Assembly (NCBI RefSeq): GCF_964199755.1
Contig: NC_133906.1
Location: 19,591,419-19,655,418, forward strand
Length of the DNA: 64,000 nucleotides
DNA from: Larus michahellis
Lineage: Eukaryota > Chordata > Aves > Charadriiformes > Laridae
Direction: 5' to 3'
Shown here: in pieces, positions 22,721 through 36,374 of the stretch
Position numbering within the stretch: position 1 is the first letter of the stretch
How the letters are laid out: every line of letters begins with the position of its first letter
Notes under the pieces: generated by a model
Told to the model about the DNA's origin: nothing
Databases searched by the model: none
The model's input: the letters and a program-made list of their open reading frames with translations, nothing else
Translations under genes and position numbers: made by a program

Positions 22721-25700
22721 GGCAGCCTCGCAGCTCGCCGCTGGAACCGGCCCCAAAATCCTTACTCCAAGCTGGCCTGGGTGCCCCGAGGCTTTCTTAA
22801 AACAGTGCCGTTCCTCCATCTGACTGCCACGGACGGCAGTGGAAGGAGGGTCTACGTGCCATGAGGGGAATTTCTGTTTATATTACATTGCCCCTCACGG
22901 ACACACAATTGGAGATGATGGAAAAAACGAGTCCGGGTGTTCCGGCTGGCAGCCCTGTGACCCACGTGCAGGGAGAGCTGGTCCGCTTGCTCCCCAGTTC
23001 ACTTCTCGTAATCCAGAAGAAACTTTTGCACTGAGGCAGGAGGGATGCTTCTGCCCTAAATCCTCTTCTTTCCCCACTCAAATTCCCTGCCGAGACCAAT
23101 GCTGACCCCCAAAGCCCCAGGGCCGGGTGCTGACCCCAGGGCCACCATCATCCCCTCGTGCCCGATCCCCTGGCTTGGGGCAGGGTTTGGGTGCTGACCC
23201 CGTGGTGGCATCTCTCCGCTCGTGGGGAGAAGCGGAGAAGAGCTCCCAGCTGATGCAGGTCCGTGACGAAAACCAGCGCCTTCCCCTCCTCCGTCCGCTT
23301 TCCACTCCTGAAGCAAATTTACAAGGGCTCTAAAATGTCCCGCTCCAGGGCATCAGCCAGCTGCTAATGGCTGGGGATTGGGAAAGACATTTCCTCCGCG
23401 CGAGAAGGATTGCATAAGCGCTTATTAAGGCAGCTCCTGGCGTCTTCGTCTAAAGCATCTGGTTTGGGGCATGGCTGGAGACAAACTGCTGGATCTGGAT
23501 GGGGCAGAGCTAGGCTCCCTGCTGCCAACTTTCCCCTTGTCCGGACGCGGGTGCAGGTTTGGGTCGTGTCACACGCGCCGGTGGGGAAAAGGAAGGTGGG
23601 TCGTGACGTGAGATGTGTCTTTCCTCCCTTCCCTCTGCTCTCCGTCTCGTCCCGGCGGTGCCACCGCGGGGACTCGCCTTCACGCCTTTTGCTGCGTTGG
23701 CTCTCGGTTTGCGATGAGGCAGGAGGAGGCGTGGTGTGAGCGCGGGGACCCTTCCCGGGTACCCCAGGTGCCACGATGCCCCACGTGCATGAAGGATTTC
23801 CCCGGTCCCTGATAATGACCATCCCACCTTCCTCAAAAGAGGGGCTCCCCTCCTGTCCCATCGGCACTGTGCCTTGCGCGGGGACTGATCTGGCTCGTTG
23901 GTTGAGCTCCTCCTATCCTGCACCGTGTTTGCGTGACACTGCGGGTAAAAGGGAGCCTCTGTGCTTGGCTTTGCAGTGGGAGAAGGCTGGGGACAGTGGC
24001 CCAGGCCACTGAAATAGGGTGAGAAGGTCTAACCAGGCTCAGCGCCGTGTGCTGGAACTGGGGAGCAGCCGGAGCTGGGGAGCAGCATCCTGCCCACCTT
24101 TGCCTGTGGTGGGGCCACGTCCCAGTATCCATACTTCCCACCCTCCTCTCCGTGCGGATCCACCTGGCATTTTTAATTCGTCTACAAGTTTTTCAGGGTA
24201 ATTCCAGTTCTCATCGCATGGTGCCTCGTGCCGGGTCTGTCTCTGCCTTCCCAGCACTGCCAGGCTAGGAGGATAAGGACAGTTAGTGGTGCCTTGTTAT
24301 CCTGGTTATCCCCAGCTCTCCCAAAATCCCAGGGCTTCTCTCCCCCTGGGTGCAGGAGTTACTCCCCAACTTCCAGGGGAACGGAGGGGCTGGTTTTCCC
24401 TTGGTTCCCCCCGCTGCATCCCGAGAGGTCCGTGCAGCCGCCGGGCCGGCCGTCAGGTTATGGCAAGAGTTGCAAGATGGTTTTCTCAAGGTTGGGTTCA
24501 TTTTCTGCGGATTGGGATGGTTTTAAAAATTAACAAGCGTCTGTTAAGATATTTTTTGCAACTGGAAATTATTTGGGGGCTGGGGGTTTTAAAGAATTTT
24601 AGTGCTTTTTTCCACCCTTCTTTCCCCTCTTTTATAAATGGGAGGTGGCAGAAGCAGGAGCGCAGCCGGCATCAGGCCGGGGCTGCAAATATTTTCCTTT
24701 TTAGGATGCAAGTTTTGGGTGGAGGAGATGGCGGGGAACTGCGGGTCAGTTATTTGTGTTGTTTCCTTGGGTTTTGCTTTATGCCTCCCCCCACCAAAAA
24801 AAAAAAAAAAAAAGGAGAAGAAGGGGGAATCTGGAGATCCATAAGGCAGCTGTTCCCTTAGGTAAAACAACATTTTCACACGCGAAGTCGCCGCCGGCCG
24901 CGGGCCGTATCCAGCCTCCCCCTCGCCACACCGGCTTTTGTAATCGCAGCCCGTGCAGGAGCGTGTCGGGGGGGGATGGCGTGGGCTGCGAGGGGTGCTC
25001 GGGCTCTTCGCTGGAGCCGCCGCCGTCCCGGCGCTGGCCCATCCGCAGGCTCTGGAATGTGCTCCCGAAATACACCATCGCGAACGCGTTGCGGAGCCAC
25101 CAGCCCCACGCTGCGGGACACCCCCCCGCTACCTGCCACCCTCTGTCCTCTTATCCGCTCCGAGTGCGGGTGCTTTGGGGCGAGAAAACATCTTTTTGAT
25201 GAAATTATTATTTTTTTTTTAATGAAAGATAGCACGGACTCGCTCCCCATGATGCAGGCAGCCCCTGGTTTTCAGGTTCAGGGTGGCACTTTGCCTCCCC
25301 AGGGTTCGTTACCCCCCAGCCCGAGCTGGGACCCAGCGCCCAGAGTAGCTGTGCCGATGCCTCCAGGGCACCCATGGGTGCAAGGGGACGGCAGGGATGT
25401 TTTGGGGGGAAAACGCCTCAATGTGCCGGGTGCCCCGTGTCACCATGGTCCGTGGTGCCACCACCGACAACACCCTGCCTTGCTCTTAGGGAGTCCCAGG
25501 GTGGGGACGTGCTGTGAAAAGTGCATCCAGACCTGCAGAGAATGACGACTTTATTTATTGTATATCAGTACGCGACTCCTCCTCACATGCTCTGGAGAAA
25601 AAAAACCTGTTTGAAATGGAGCTTGTTGGAACGAAAAAAAAATTCTCCCATAAAAATGCTGATTCCTCCCCAATTCTCAAAACTGAAACAAAATAGTTTG

Positions 25701-28434
25701 CTTTGAGCCGAAGACATTTCTGCTCTTGGCTCCTTGTTTCCCAAGAAGAGCAGTGAACATGAAGGAAAAACAAGCCTTCCCCATTAAAACACGCTTAAGC
25801 GAAACTCCAGTTTTCTCTTAAACTTTGCTTGGAAACATTCGGAGCGGCTTCATGCAAACCAGTTCTGCCCTTTTAGAGGCCATTAAAAAAAAAAAAAAAC
25901 AACACACAACCCAACCCAAAATAGCTGTTTCTTCAGGAAGCATCTCGTTTGGACAAAATAAAGAGGTTTGTTTTACACCATAAATCCAACAGCTCCTGGG
26001 AAAGCGCGGTGAAACCCACCCACCGGCACTGGTGGCGGAGCAGCTCCAGGGATGTTTTTCAGGACACAGCCAAAGCCACCGGCACTGGCGAGGTGAGGGC
26101 CACCACCGGCATTTCACCACCGCTCGTTCTGGCGGGTGGAATATCTCTGTTTTCAGACAGCGTATTTTCCATCGGGATGAAGGCTTGCAGGGGGCAGGTT
26201 TTGGCAAGGAAAGGTTCAGCCCTGGCCTCTCCAAAGGGCCCATCCCATGCAGGAGCTGAGGAGACACTCGCCCCAGGACAAACGAAAACCCTTCCCCAAC
26301 GAGGTGTCAAGGCCCCTCATAAAGTCCTTTTTTTTTTTTCACTGACCCCACGTTACCCCTAAAGCACAGAAAAAAAATCCCAGTAATTTCTACGCCCGCA
26401 ATATACACACCAACAATCCTGGCGTGATATTTTTAATCTACATAAATATATAGATTTGTATATATAAATAAAACAAACATATATTTTTAAAAAATATATA
26501 CGGGGTGCGCGTATATATGGTGCTGCTTTTTCTGCTAGTGGCGATTCTGCTAGAGTGCGATTTAGGCACAAATATTTCTAGCCCGGGGCCTTCGGCGATG
26601 AATTTTTGACATGCAGCTGCCCCCCTCATGCAGAATGTCCCCCCTATGCAGAATGCTCCCTTATGCCCAGGGAGACCCTGCCGGGGTGCTCAGCCCGACA
26701 CCCGTGCAACTGGGCAACGATGATTACCAAGGGATTTGCAAGAACTTGCCGGTTTGTAAAGGGAACTGGGATCCTTCCGGATGGGGCTCTTCTCCTCGCC
26801 GCGGCTCTCCGGGTGGAAGCTGTCTCAGCCTCATCCGCTCTGTGTGATGCCGAAAGCCCAGGGCAGAGGGTCTCTGCAGCGAGGACACGGTGCCGCATCC
26901 CCAGCGCCCCAAGGGCCGGCGCAGCCCCCCTCTCCTTGGGAGGGGATGGGGGGGGAGCAGGGGGCACGCTGCTGGGAAACCACCGTTTTGGAGGCTGGTT
27001 GTTTTTTTCTTGAGCCGAAACGGCAAGAAACATCATGTCTAAAAATGACAGGCTTAATTTGGAGTGTCATTAACCAGAGCCGAAACCCTAGATGGGCTGG
27101 GTCTCCTGTGTGCTGCGCGCTTGCTTCCCGGCGCTGCAGCTGATCTTTCTCCGATTCTGCCGGATAAAGGCCTTTGCGGGTGCGTTTCCCTCGCTCAGAC
27201 CTTGTTTTTCTTCACATGGATGTTATTATTTAGTATATGGGACGAGGAAGTTGTTTCTCCCCCTCTCTCACACACACAGGTAGGGGGTGAATGTACCCCC
27301 TGTAAGGCACCAGCTCCCCAGCACGCTTGTGCTCCCCCGTGTATTTGCAGGGGGTTGAAATAAGCACAAAGCACGACCTTCGGGAAGCATCCCTTCCCAC
27401 CAGGAGAAAAACTCTCACTTCTGAGCTGGCTACAGCCTTGACTTCTCATGGAAATACGTCCCAGGGTCTGCCCCAGGGGTGGCGTGGTGAGGCTGGTGCG
27501 AGCTGCAGGTGGGCAGCGGGACTGGGAAGACTCACAAAAGCCCCATAACCACCCATCTCTTGGTCCTGGTTGTGGTTCCAAACCTCATTCCCGGTTAAAA
27601 GCAGCTGTTGAGACCCAAATGCTCTGGATGTGGAGAGCAGTCCCCGGCCAGGCAAGCTGGGCTGCAGCTTTCAGCCACGCCGCTGGCTCTGCTGGGCTTA
27701 CAGACACCCGCACTTGGACCCAAACCGCTGTTTTTAATGAACATGGTTGCCCTGGGCTCTGAGCAGCCCCTGCCTCGGCGAGCGGAGAGCCGGAGGCGAA
27801 GGGGCAAGCGAAGCTCGCTGGCAAGCGAGCAGCAGAGCTGAGCGTGCCGCCTGCCTGCGCCGAGCGAGCCGGCAGGCTCAGAGCGTGGTAGGAAAAAATA
27901 CCGCAATAGGCAAAGCATCTCCCATTTGCCCCTAAGCTCCGGCTCTTCCTGTGCTGATAACGAGCACAGTAAATCTCCCTACAGCAGTGAGACATTTTTT
28001 TTCCCCTCTCCTGCCTCCTCTGCGGTGCCTCGGCGCAGGGGGGTGTCTGTGGGAGCCACGGCAGGGCTGCCCTCCTCGCCCCTCTGCGGGGAAATACCCC
28101 AAATCAGTGCAGCCCCCCGAGCATCCCGGCAGGCTCCGGCAGCCCCTGAGCCCTGCCCTGCGGTGCGGGAAGGCAGCCGGGCGCAGGCAGGAGCTGTCTC
28201 CTCTCTAATTGTCCCCCCCGGAGCCCTGTGGCCGAGCCACTTGCTGATATCTCAGGCCATCGCGGCTGGTGCCGGGCTGACTCAGGCAAGATGCAGACTG
28301 ATACAGCCCCTCCGCCCTGCACCGACAGGGATGCAGGGCAAGAGCAGGGGAAGAAAACCCGGAGTACATGTGTCCAAAGCTTCCCTCGCCTTAGTGCTTC
28401 TGCTGAAATGGGGAGCTTGGGCGGTGAGCAGGCT

Positions 28435-28519
28435 CCTGTCGGTAGCTTGGTCCCGTCGGTAGGTTGGTCCCGTCGGTAGGTTGGTCCTGTCGGTAGGTTG
28501 GTCCCGTCGGTAGGTTGGT
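28435..28519. repeat. 17-bp minisatellite, 5 copies
   Basis: Unit GTCGGTAGGTTGGTCCC repeated five times with one or two substitutions (first copy has AGCTTGG; one has CCTGTC). The low divergence suggests recent expansion and likely length polymorphism. No coding role. Confidence 0.9.
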
Positions 28520-31500
28520 GCTCAGCCCCGGGCTGTACGAACCCGAGTCACCTGCTAGATGTGGCTCATGGCTTGTGGCTGGGTGCAGGGCACTGACCTG
28601 GGAGAGCTTGAGCCTGCTCGAACCCAGGCGGGATACAATGCTGCTGCTCTGGAAAAGCAGCTCTGCCTGTGCTCGGCAGCAGGATGGGGGTTTCTCAATT
28701 TGGGATTCGTAGTGGGACCACAGGGCTAATCATTTCCCATGCAGATGGCCACAACGCCGCCTCCCAATTGCTGTCTCATGGGTGAGAAAGAGCCAGGACC
28801 CCTTTTTTGTCCCACCGTGCTGCTGTCCCCTCCCCACAGCCAGGGCCCTGTCACCGAATCACCCACAATAAATGCCACCGTGCCGTGGCTGAGCTGCTGC
28901 CCCGTCAGGACCTTCCTCCCTCCTGCACCAGCAAACGCTGTTGGTTTTCCTCTTCCTCTCCTGAATCCCTCATAAATTTCCCGTTGCCGGCTCCACCAGT
29001 GCCATGTTCCCATTAAACCTTGCAGACTGATTGCATCTGTCAGTGTCACTGTCTGGGGCTGGAATGTGTCACCCTGCTCCAGAGGAGTCATTTATTTAGC
29101 TGTAGCAGAGCATTTCAGGACAAAGTGCTGGGTTAGATCACGGTGGGACAGTTTTCCTGCGGTGGCAAGCACCGATCCATCTCGCGCAGCGGGAGGAAAG
29201 CGCCGCTGCTGGATTCTTTCCTATTTATTTTTCCTAAACAGAGGGCTGAGGAGTGCGAGAGTCGCCTACCAGCAGGATCCTGCACTTTGCTGGAGCGTCC
29301 TATGGAAAGGAAGTTTGCTTTAAAAAGCCTCCAAAGCCCATGAATCTAGAGCAGATATATCTTACCACCCTCCCTGTCCTGTCTCGCTGTTTCTGAAAGG
29401 ACTCTCGGGGCGCCCGGCCGGCGGCAGGGGTGGCCCCATGGCTGGGTGTGCTTCAGGGACCCTGCTGTGTCATGGTAAGGGCTGGGGCTTGGAGGGTCTG
29501 GGATGTCCACAGTGGTGCAGGAAGCACCTACAACCACATCCCAGCACGGCCCCATGTTCCTGCAGGCAGTGAGGGCAGGGCAGCGCTGGTGGTGACAGCA
29601 CGGTGACGATGGGGAGCAGCCAGCCGTGACGTGCCCGTGCCCACACCATGTGCAGTAGGTCCCTAATGCTGAGGAGGGGGCTCTCTTGTGGGTACTACAT
29701 GTGAAAATCAGACATTCAGGGTTAAAACATCAAAGAAAATCAGGCGCCTGCTCTCGTTACCCCCATAAGTGTGCAGCTGTACGCAGGAACCCCGGGTGCT
29801 GGGAGATACTCTGTCCTCACCATGGCATCCCCCATCCCTGCCTGGCGAGAGCTCGTCCCTGTGGTGGCAGGGATGTGTGTTTGGCGGGGACGGAGTGATG
29901 GATAAGAGCCGAAGGGACGGCTGGTCGCCGCAAGGACAGAGAACATCCTTCTGCACCGGCTGCGCAGCAGGAGCGAGTCATCCTCAGCGCAGTGATGAAG
30001 GACTCGGCTGCCTTCCTTTGGGATACATGTCCTTGGGTGGTGCCGTGCCACTGGCAACAGGTTTCCCATTGTTTTTTCCCAGCTACCTGTGCTGGTGTCC
30101 TCCAGGGGGGCTCAGATGTGCTGGGAAGAGCCTCTCCTCGGGGTGCTGCCCGGTGACCCACATATGGTAGGGGTGGAAGAGACAGTCAGTCTGTATTGCT
30201 TTGTTTATAAGAACATATTTGCGGTGATTGATGTCTGAGCTGGGGAAGTATGCTTGCAAGTGAGACTTTAAAACATGAATCAAACAATGTTTGGAATACG
30301 TACGCTGCTCTGTCAAACATTTCTCGGCGTTTGGAGTCTGCAGAGCCTGCGCGTCCAGAGGTACCAGGGCCTGCGCGGAGGTGTCTGGAGGGAAAGCGTC
30401 CGCCCTGCTGCGAGGGTGAGCGCGGGCATCCTTCAGCCTCGGCATCACCTCTCCGCACCGAGAGGCTGCCAGGGACAGGTCGGGGTTTGTGCCCACAGCC
30501 ACTCCGCCGAGGGGTGCGTGTGGAGGTGTCCCGTTAAGCCCCGTCCATCACGGGACATTCCTTTATGCGACGCTCCTTACTGCCAAATCGTCCCCCGGGG
30601 CTGCCGAGGAATGAAAGCGGCCCTGGAGGACAGAGTCGGCTTTCAGGCTTCCTTCCCCTCCAGATAACCCGATTGCCCGTGGAGAGAAGAAAGGTCTGGA
30701 AGGGGCGGGCCGTATCCAGATGTTCACTCAGTGCATTAAGACCCTCAGCCAGAGGAGCACATGCTTCAGGTTAAGCCCCTGAGCAGTCCCAGCTGCAGCA
30801 GTATTAATGAAGTCTTCAGTTAATCACTTGTTGTATGCTCTCCCTGATAAGGGCTGGGGTGGTTTATAGGGGACAGGGAATCTTCTCGGGGTTTCTCTTT
30901 GCGTGTCCTGCTCAGGAAGTCCTGCACAGGCATCCCTCCGTACTGGCACCGTCACTGCCACGCCACCTCCTTTTCCCGTGGAGCCGGGTGGGTTTGCCAG
31001 TTGAGAGAGCTGCCCGCAGCCATCGTGCGGGGGTCATGGATCTGGCCCCGCATTTTCTGGAGCTCTGCTTTCTCCTCCATTCGCAGGGATGTTACCGCTT
31101 CCCGTTGCCCATGAGGTGGGGCTGGATGTTGCTTATCTCAGCAGAGCCAGCTGTTGAAATCACTGCCAGCTGTTGGGACACCTCTGCCCCTGCTGCCCCA
31201 TGCCACGTTCTCCAGGTCTCGGGGGACACCTTGTCCAGCCCTGAGCCAGGCCTGGGCCACCACCTCACCCCACCAGAGAGGATCCAGCCCCGCCAGCTGA
31301 GTCGGGTGATGTCCTCATCCTCAGGGATGCGCACACATGACCTGATGGCACCAGGTGACGTGCCACGCTCAGAGGAGCACCCTCGCCAGGCCAAGCTGAC
31401 CCGGGGAGCAGATACCTGGGGTGATGCCAAACCTGCCCTTCCTGGGAAAGGGATCGGTTGGGGACAGCCTCAGGGGCACGGGTGCCAGCTGGCTGCCATT

Positions 31501-31839
31501 CACTGGCCATAAATGACATTTCCAGCCCCGGATTGGGTGAGGGAGTTGGGGACTGAGGAACACCAGAAACTGGGCATCCCTCCAGGACGGGCAGACCTTC
31601 CTCCTCCGGGCTCTCTGCCTGCTGCTGCCCATGGGGACAGCGGGTCTGCCCATCTCATTCCTCCACCCAGCCATGATTTATTTATTTTCCCCAGGAACCC
31701 CAAGAAAACCATTAGAAAGATATTTTTGATCGATGAAAACCAGAGGGACTTCTGTTCCTCCACCCAAGCACACCACCCTTGTGCGAAGTCTCTTTAACCA
31801 TGGGCATGGAAAACAGATCCCGTGAGCACATCCCCTTCT

Positions 31840-32110
31840 CTCGCGGGTCCGCTTTCGTTGCCTTTTAGGACGAGGGAGATTTATTCACTCCGCGGGTATT
31901 TTTAAGAGGTATTTTCTTTATAGCTGGGCTTCTCCCGCTTAGGCGAGATTAGGAGATCATATTTCATGACTTCTCGTGGATCCCCTTTCCGAAGCTCTAA
32001 TGAACTATGGATGAGTGACCGCGGTAATCCAGTCTGTGCAGGAGCTCGTTAAAGTAGCTGAGTCCGTTATAATAACTAGCTGCATCTGATCAGATTACTT
32101 CTTTAAATCG
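31840..32110. promoter_or_regulatory. AT-rich candidate conserved noncoding element
   Basis: Contains TTTTTAAGAGGTATTTTC, AGATTAGGAGATCATATTTC, GGTAATCC (bicoid/PITX-type), CCGTTATAATAACTAG and TGATCAGATTA. Low CpG relative to its flanks and no open frame. Enhancer role is inferred from composition only. Confidence 0.3.
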
Positions 32111-32629
32111 CTGATTCCAGTGGCATACGAGAGCCTGCTCTTACCCCGGCTCAGGCAGCAGGAGCTTTGCTCCGAGCTCAGCCAGTGCCGGGCTCTTGCC
32201 TTGTGTGCCGCTAACGAGGCACAATTTGATGAACTCACACTGCAGAAAGGCCATGGGATTTCCCTTCGCTGCTTTGCTGGCCCGACCCTGACCGGAGCAG
32301 GCAGCCTCACGTCCTGCTGAAGGCGAGTGACTGGTACAAAGAAATGATCCGGCCATTTCCTGGTTACAAATAGGGATTTTGGGAGAGGGCTAGCAAGCGG
32401 CTCCTGGGGCCACATCCAGCCCAGGTCTGAATGAATAGCTCCGGAGCATCCAAACGGTGGAGGAAGCCAGCAATTCCAGCTCCGTGCCCTGTCAAGAGCG
32501 TCTTGGAGCCGGTCCCTGCTGCCCTGCCCGGCAGCTGCCACCCTGCTGAGCCCATGGCCCCCACCGTGGCATCGTGCCCTCCCTGCAGCAGCCAGGCTCA
32601 CAGCCCCAGAGCCATGGGATGGAGCCCAG

Positions 32630-32720
32630 CCCAGCATCCCAGCATAACAGAGCCCAGCATCCCGGTATAAAAGAGTCCAGCATCCCGGTATAACAGAGTC
32701 CAGCGCACCAGTAAAACGGG
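32630..32720. repeat. 23-bp tandem repeat, about 4 copies
   Basis: Unit CCCAGCATCCCGGTATAACAGAG, with four consecutive copies differing at a few bases (AGCATAACAG, GGTATAAAAG, GGTATAACAG, AGTAAAACGG). Confidence 0.85.
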
Positions 32721-34555
32721 CTGCAGGCCCGCCGGCAGCGGGGTCTGCCCTCCTGCCCCACACCGAGGTGGTCGTCACGACCCCTGCCCGTATCCCTTCC
32801 TTATGGAAAGCAGAAGCAGGCAGCCCTGCAAATATCCAGAGGGAGCAGGGCGGGGGGCGGGGGGGGAAGGCCAGATCCATCTGCAAAAACACAGGCAGAA
32901 ATGTTTCTTTGTCTTGGGAAGTGTCAGCGAAAGAAATTCCCTTTGAGGATAGGTTTGTGTTTGGAAGACATCAAACCCCTCATCTGGACAATAACAGCTT
33001 CTGTCTAAGGGAATCAGGCCCGTAAGGTACCGGCCGAGCCTGGAGTATTAGACGTTAGGACAGTAATTAGGGCTCTGGTGCTGATAAGGGTGCAGACCTC
33101 AGCCACCTTCTGCTCATGCTCATGCCAGAGCGGTGAGTGTGCATCACGCCCGGCTCTTTGCAGGGCTCCAGCGGCGCGGAGGCACCGGGGGATATAAACA
33201 ACCCGCGGCCTGGCCGGGCCAGGGCTCTCCATCGCTGCCACGGCTAATGGCCCTGGGCGAGGGCGGATGCTGTGACCATAGGCTGGCTCAGCACCGGCGT
33301 CCCACGCTCAGCAAAAGGGGGATGCGCTCAGCCGTCCTGGCAAACAGGTCCCCACTGGCAGAGTAACACTAAATCTGATTTAGTACGGGGGAAAAAAAGT
33401 GGGTTTTTTCTTGCCCTGCCCGCCCGTGCCATGCCAAACCCTGGCAGCCCCCGCTCAGCCACGGGTTTGCCATAGGGCACCAGCTCCTGCCAGCCTGCAG
33501 GTCCCTGATGTGCAGGCACACCCGAACGCATCCAGGACCACAAAAAAAGCTGGGCCCTGGTCTTTACAGCTGCCAGCCTTGTAAAAAACGAGGGTTTGCC
33601 TTCGCTGCCTTCTTAGTCTCCTGGCAGGGAGCCCCGGGGCTGGCAAAGGGGCTCGTGGCAGCCCCAGGCTGCAGAAGCGGAGGTTGATGCACAGGTCTGC
33701 AGGCGAAGGAAGGCCGCCGGGGACTTCTGATCATCTCATTAACTCACGAGAACGGCAGAAAATAATTGCTCGCGATTCAATGCAGTCCATCTGTGTGGGA
33801 TTTTCTCAATAATAAGTGCATACGGCCTGGTTTTAATGTTTTTCAACGTTTTTTAAACTGAAACATTTCCTAGTGCCGAAGCCTGGGCAGAAATCAGTTC
33901 CAGCCCTGGGGGCAGCGAGGGGATTTAGAGGCACAAGTCTCAGGTTGACTTTTTAACAGGGTTCGTACAAACTATCCTGCCCGTAATGCTCATGTAATTG
34001 ATGCTTTTGAATACTCCAAGGAGGCCGAGGTCCTCTGAGGCTTTGAAAGTATGTTTTACAGTATTTTCTGATGTGATATATATAAAAAAAAAACCCTAAT
34101 CATGACTCAGGCAAGCAAAGCTCCTGAGACTGACTTAAAATTATTTACGCACCCCCCCCCCTTTTTAAGTGATCGCGTTTAAAGCTTTTCAAAATGGTTT
34201 GGTTTTGGGTTTTTTTGTTTTTTTTTTTAACAAAAGCTGATTTTTCTCACAGTCACAGGAGTTTTGGTGTAAAACCCGCCCTGCGGGCGGCTGCGGGGAG
34301 GGCAGGACGTGCCGGCCGGCTGAGGCTGGGCCGTGCCTTCCTGCAGAAGGGTTCAAAGCAGGAGCCGATTTATCTTATATCCCTGCAAGAGGCGGTTTGA
34401 GACTCTGGCCAAGCACAAGTGACTGCGGGGAGTTTTGGTCATCGGGATGGATGAAGCGATGGGCTCCGTCCTTTCCAGACCCTGATTTTCCCAGTCCCTG
34501 AAAGCCAAGCAGGTAATTGGAGCAATTTCCCCGGGACAAGGGAACTTCACAGGCA

Positions 34556-34559
<4 letters not shown>

Positions 34560-34603
<44 letters not shown>
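34560..34603. repeat. (CA)22 microsatellite
   Basis: A perfect run of 22 AC dinucleotides followed by CTCTCGCTCTCG. Perfection and length make it likely to be polymorphic. Confidence 0.97.
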
Positions 34604-34606
<3 letters not shown>

Positions 34607-36374
34607 CGCTCTCGTTAAAGCCAGCACTATTAAAATGACGCTCTGACCCCTGCCAAAAATCTGTCCTAATAATTTCCCCATGTGGTGAAACGCCGGGCAT
34701 TTATTGCGGCTTTGCTCCCCCGCCTTCCCCCCGGCGGAGGCACGGGGGCTGCGCACCCTGCCCGCCCCACGGCTTGCCCCCGTTGCCAGCACCCCCAGCC
34801 CCAATCCTGTCTGCTCGCTGGGGAGGGAGTGAGAAATAACCCTCCTAATCCCTTATCAGGTTTGCACGCCTAATCCCGCTTTTAAATGGCACCGAGTTAA
34901 CTGTCTCCCTTTCCAGGGCCATTGCTTGGGCGGGAGTGATGCACCCCACCCCACTGTGGTCATGGTGGCCCCCCCCGGGCCCTTCCGTGCCTGGACCACG
35001 GTGTGAGGCCGCCAAAACCCCAGCAGCAGCCAGCCCTGGCCATCTCATCCTGGCTTTTCCTTTTTTTAGGGATCCTTCGTCCCTTTTCTTGGGATGCCTC
35101 CATAAGACAAAGAAGCCCCTGTCCCCGCTGTTCCCCCTGTCCTCCCTGTCCCCCCCATCCCGGGGCTCCCATGGGCATAGCAGCACCCACCCCAAGGACC
35201 CCCCGATGGGGTGGGCTCGGCAGCGTGGCCAGGGGCTATTTTGGGGAGGGTTTTTTCTGAGCCACTGTGGAAAGCTTGAACGGCACAGGAGCCTGAATCT
35301 GGCCCAAAGCATTTCAAATATGCCTCGCCGTGGGCTGGAGCGCCGAGCCTGCCTTAAGTGGGCAAGGGATTTAGTCATCGCAGCCTCCCGTCTCCCGCCA
35401 AGGGCACGGGAGCCCGGCTCTGGCTGCTGCAAAATACTTGCTGGAGGCTGAGGATTGCACAATTTCCCACCGACCCCCGAAGCCCGCAGTGGAAAACTCC
35501 GGCTGAGCCCGAGCTTTTGCACCTGCCCCATCGGTGGCTTGTGTGGTGGGGGGCTTGGGAGGTTTTCCAGGGGTGATTGGGTCTTTGGATGATAACGTCC
35601 TGGGGCAAACTATTGTGATTAGTGATAGTCAAAGAGAAAGAAGCTGGAAATAGAAAAATTGGATTTTTGGGGAAGCTAGCACGGTGCCACTGCCCATGCT
35701 GGGCATGCCCCTGGCACCCTCAGGGGGGTTCCAGCACAGCGGGGAAGCAGCCGGTGTCTCACCAATCCCAATATTTTGGGAGCTGCCATGAAAACTGAGA
35801 GCTCCCCTTTCCCACGCACATCCTGAATGGTTTGGGTTTCACAGCTGTCCCCAAAAATTTATAACGGGGAAACGTGGAGATTTTGGTGCAGGAAAGCTAC
35901 CAAGAAGCTTCCTTTAAAGGTGCTTTAGGTGACCCCAGTAGTTCCGATTTGGTTTGATTTTGGAGGAAACACTTTCCAGCTTTTAACTATTTTTTGCTTA
36001 ACCCCTTCAAATCACAGAAAGTGAACGTAAGGTGGAGAGGAAATATTTCCTATGGAAAACTGTCATGATTTTAAGTGGCACTTGGCCTTTCTCAGCCCGT
36101 ACTCCAGGCATCCCTCTGGCCTTGTCAGAGCTGTTCGGAGATTGATTGGAATTTATACATAATTTTGTTTAGCCCCGAATTTACACTTCCTATAGCAAAT
36201 ATATACACCTCCAGCTATTTTTTTGTTGTTGCTGATGGGCGAAGCCAGTTTGGGCCATGGAAGTGAAAGAGGGGGCAGTGGTATTTTTGCCAAGGCAGGG
36301 GGACTCCATGAGCAGCAGCGTGTCCCAGCACAGCCCGGCTGGCACCCACAGTGGGGACACACGCCAGGAGCAGG

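Larger units (their letters stand above)
19216..24000. other. HAND1 proximal upstream noncoding region
   Basis: No gene. GC-rich background with AT-rich islands. An island at 19540-19760 contains ATTAATCATCC and ACACCATTAACG homeodomain-like cores and a TTTTAAAGATGAC stretch. Two stronger regulatory candidates at 21001-21200 and 22160-22720 are listed separately. Confidence 0.5.
24001..34000. other. Upstream HAND1 gene desert, part 1
   Basis: No supportable gene. AT-rich islands that may be conserved elements lie at about 25530-25990, 26350-26600 (with a TATATA-rich core), 27010-27240, 30180-30310 (TTGTTTATAAG forkhead-like, AACAATG SOX-like), 31840-32110 (GGTAATCC bicoid-type site) and 33730-34160. 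Simple repeats are at 24796-24814 (poly-A), 28435-28519 and 32630-32720. The remaining GC-rich stretches show nothing. Confidence 0.5.

Noticed and set aside
28435..28519. CRISPR-like spaced repeats
   Set aside because: Direct head-to-tail tandem repeats without spacers in a vertebrate genome; the same holds for the arrays at 32630, 36375 and 49993.
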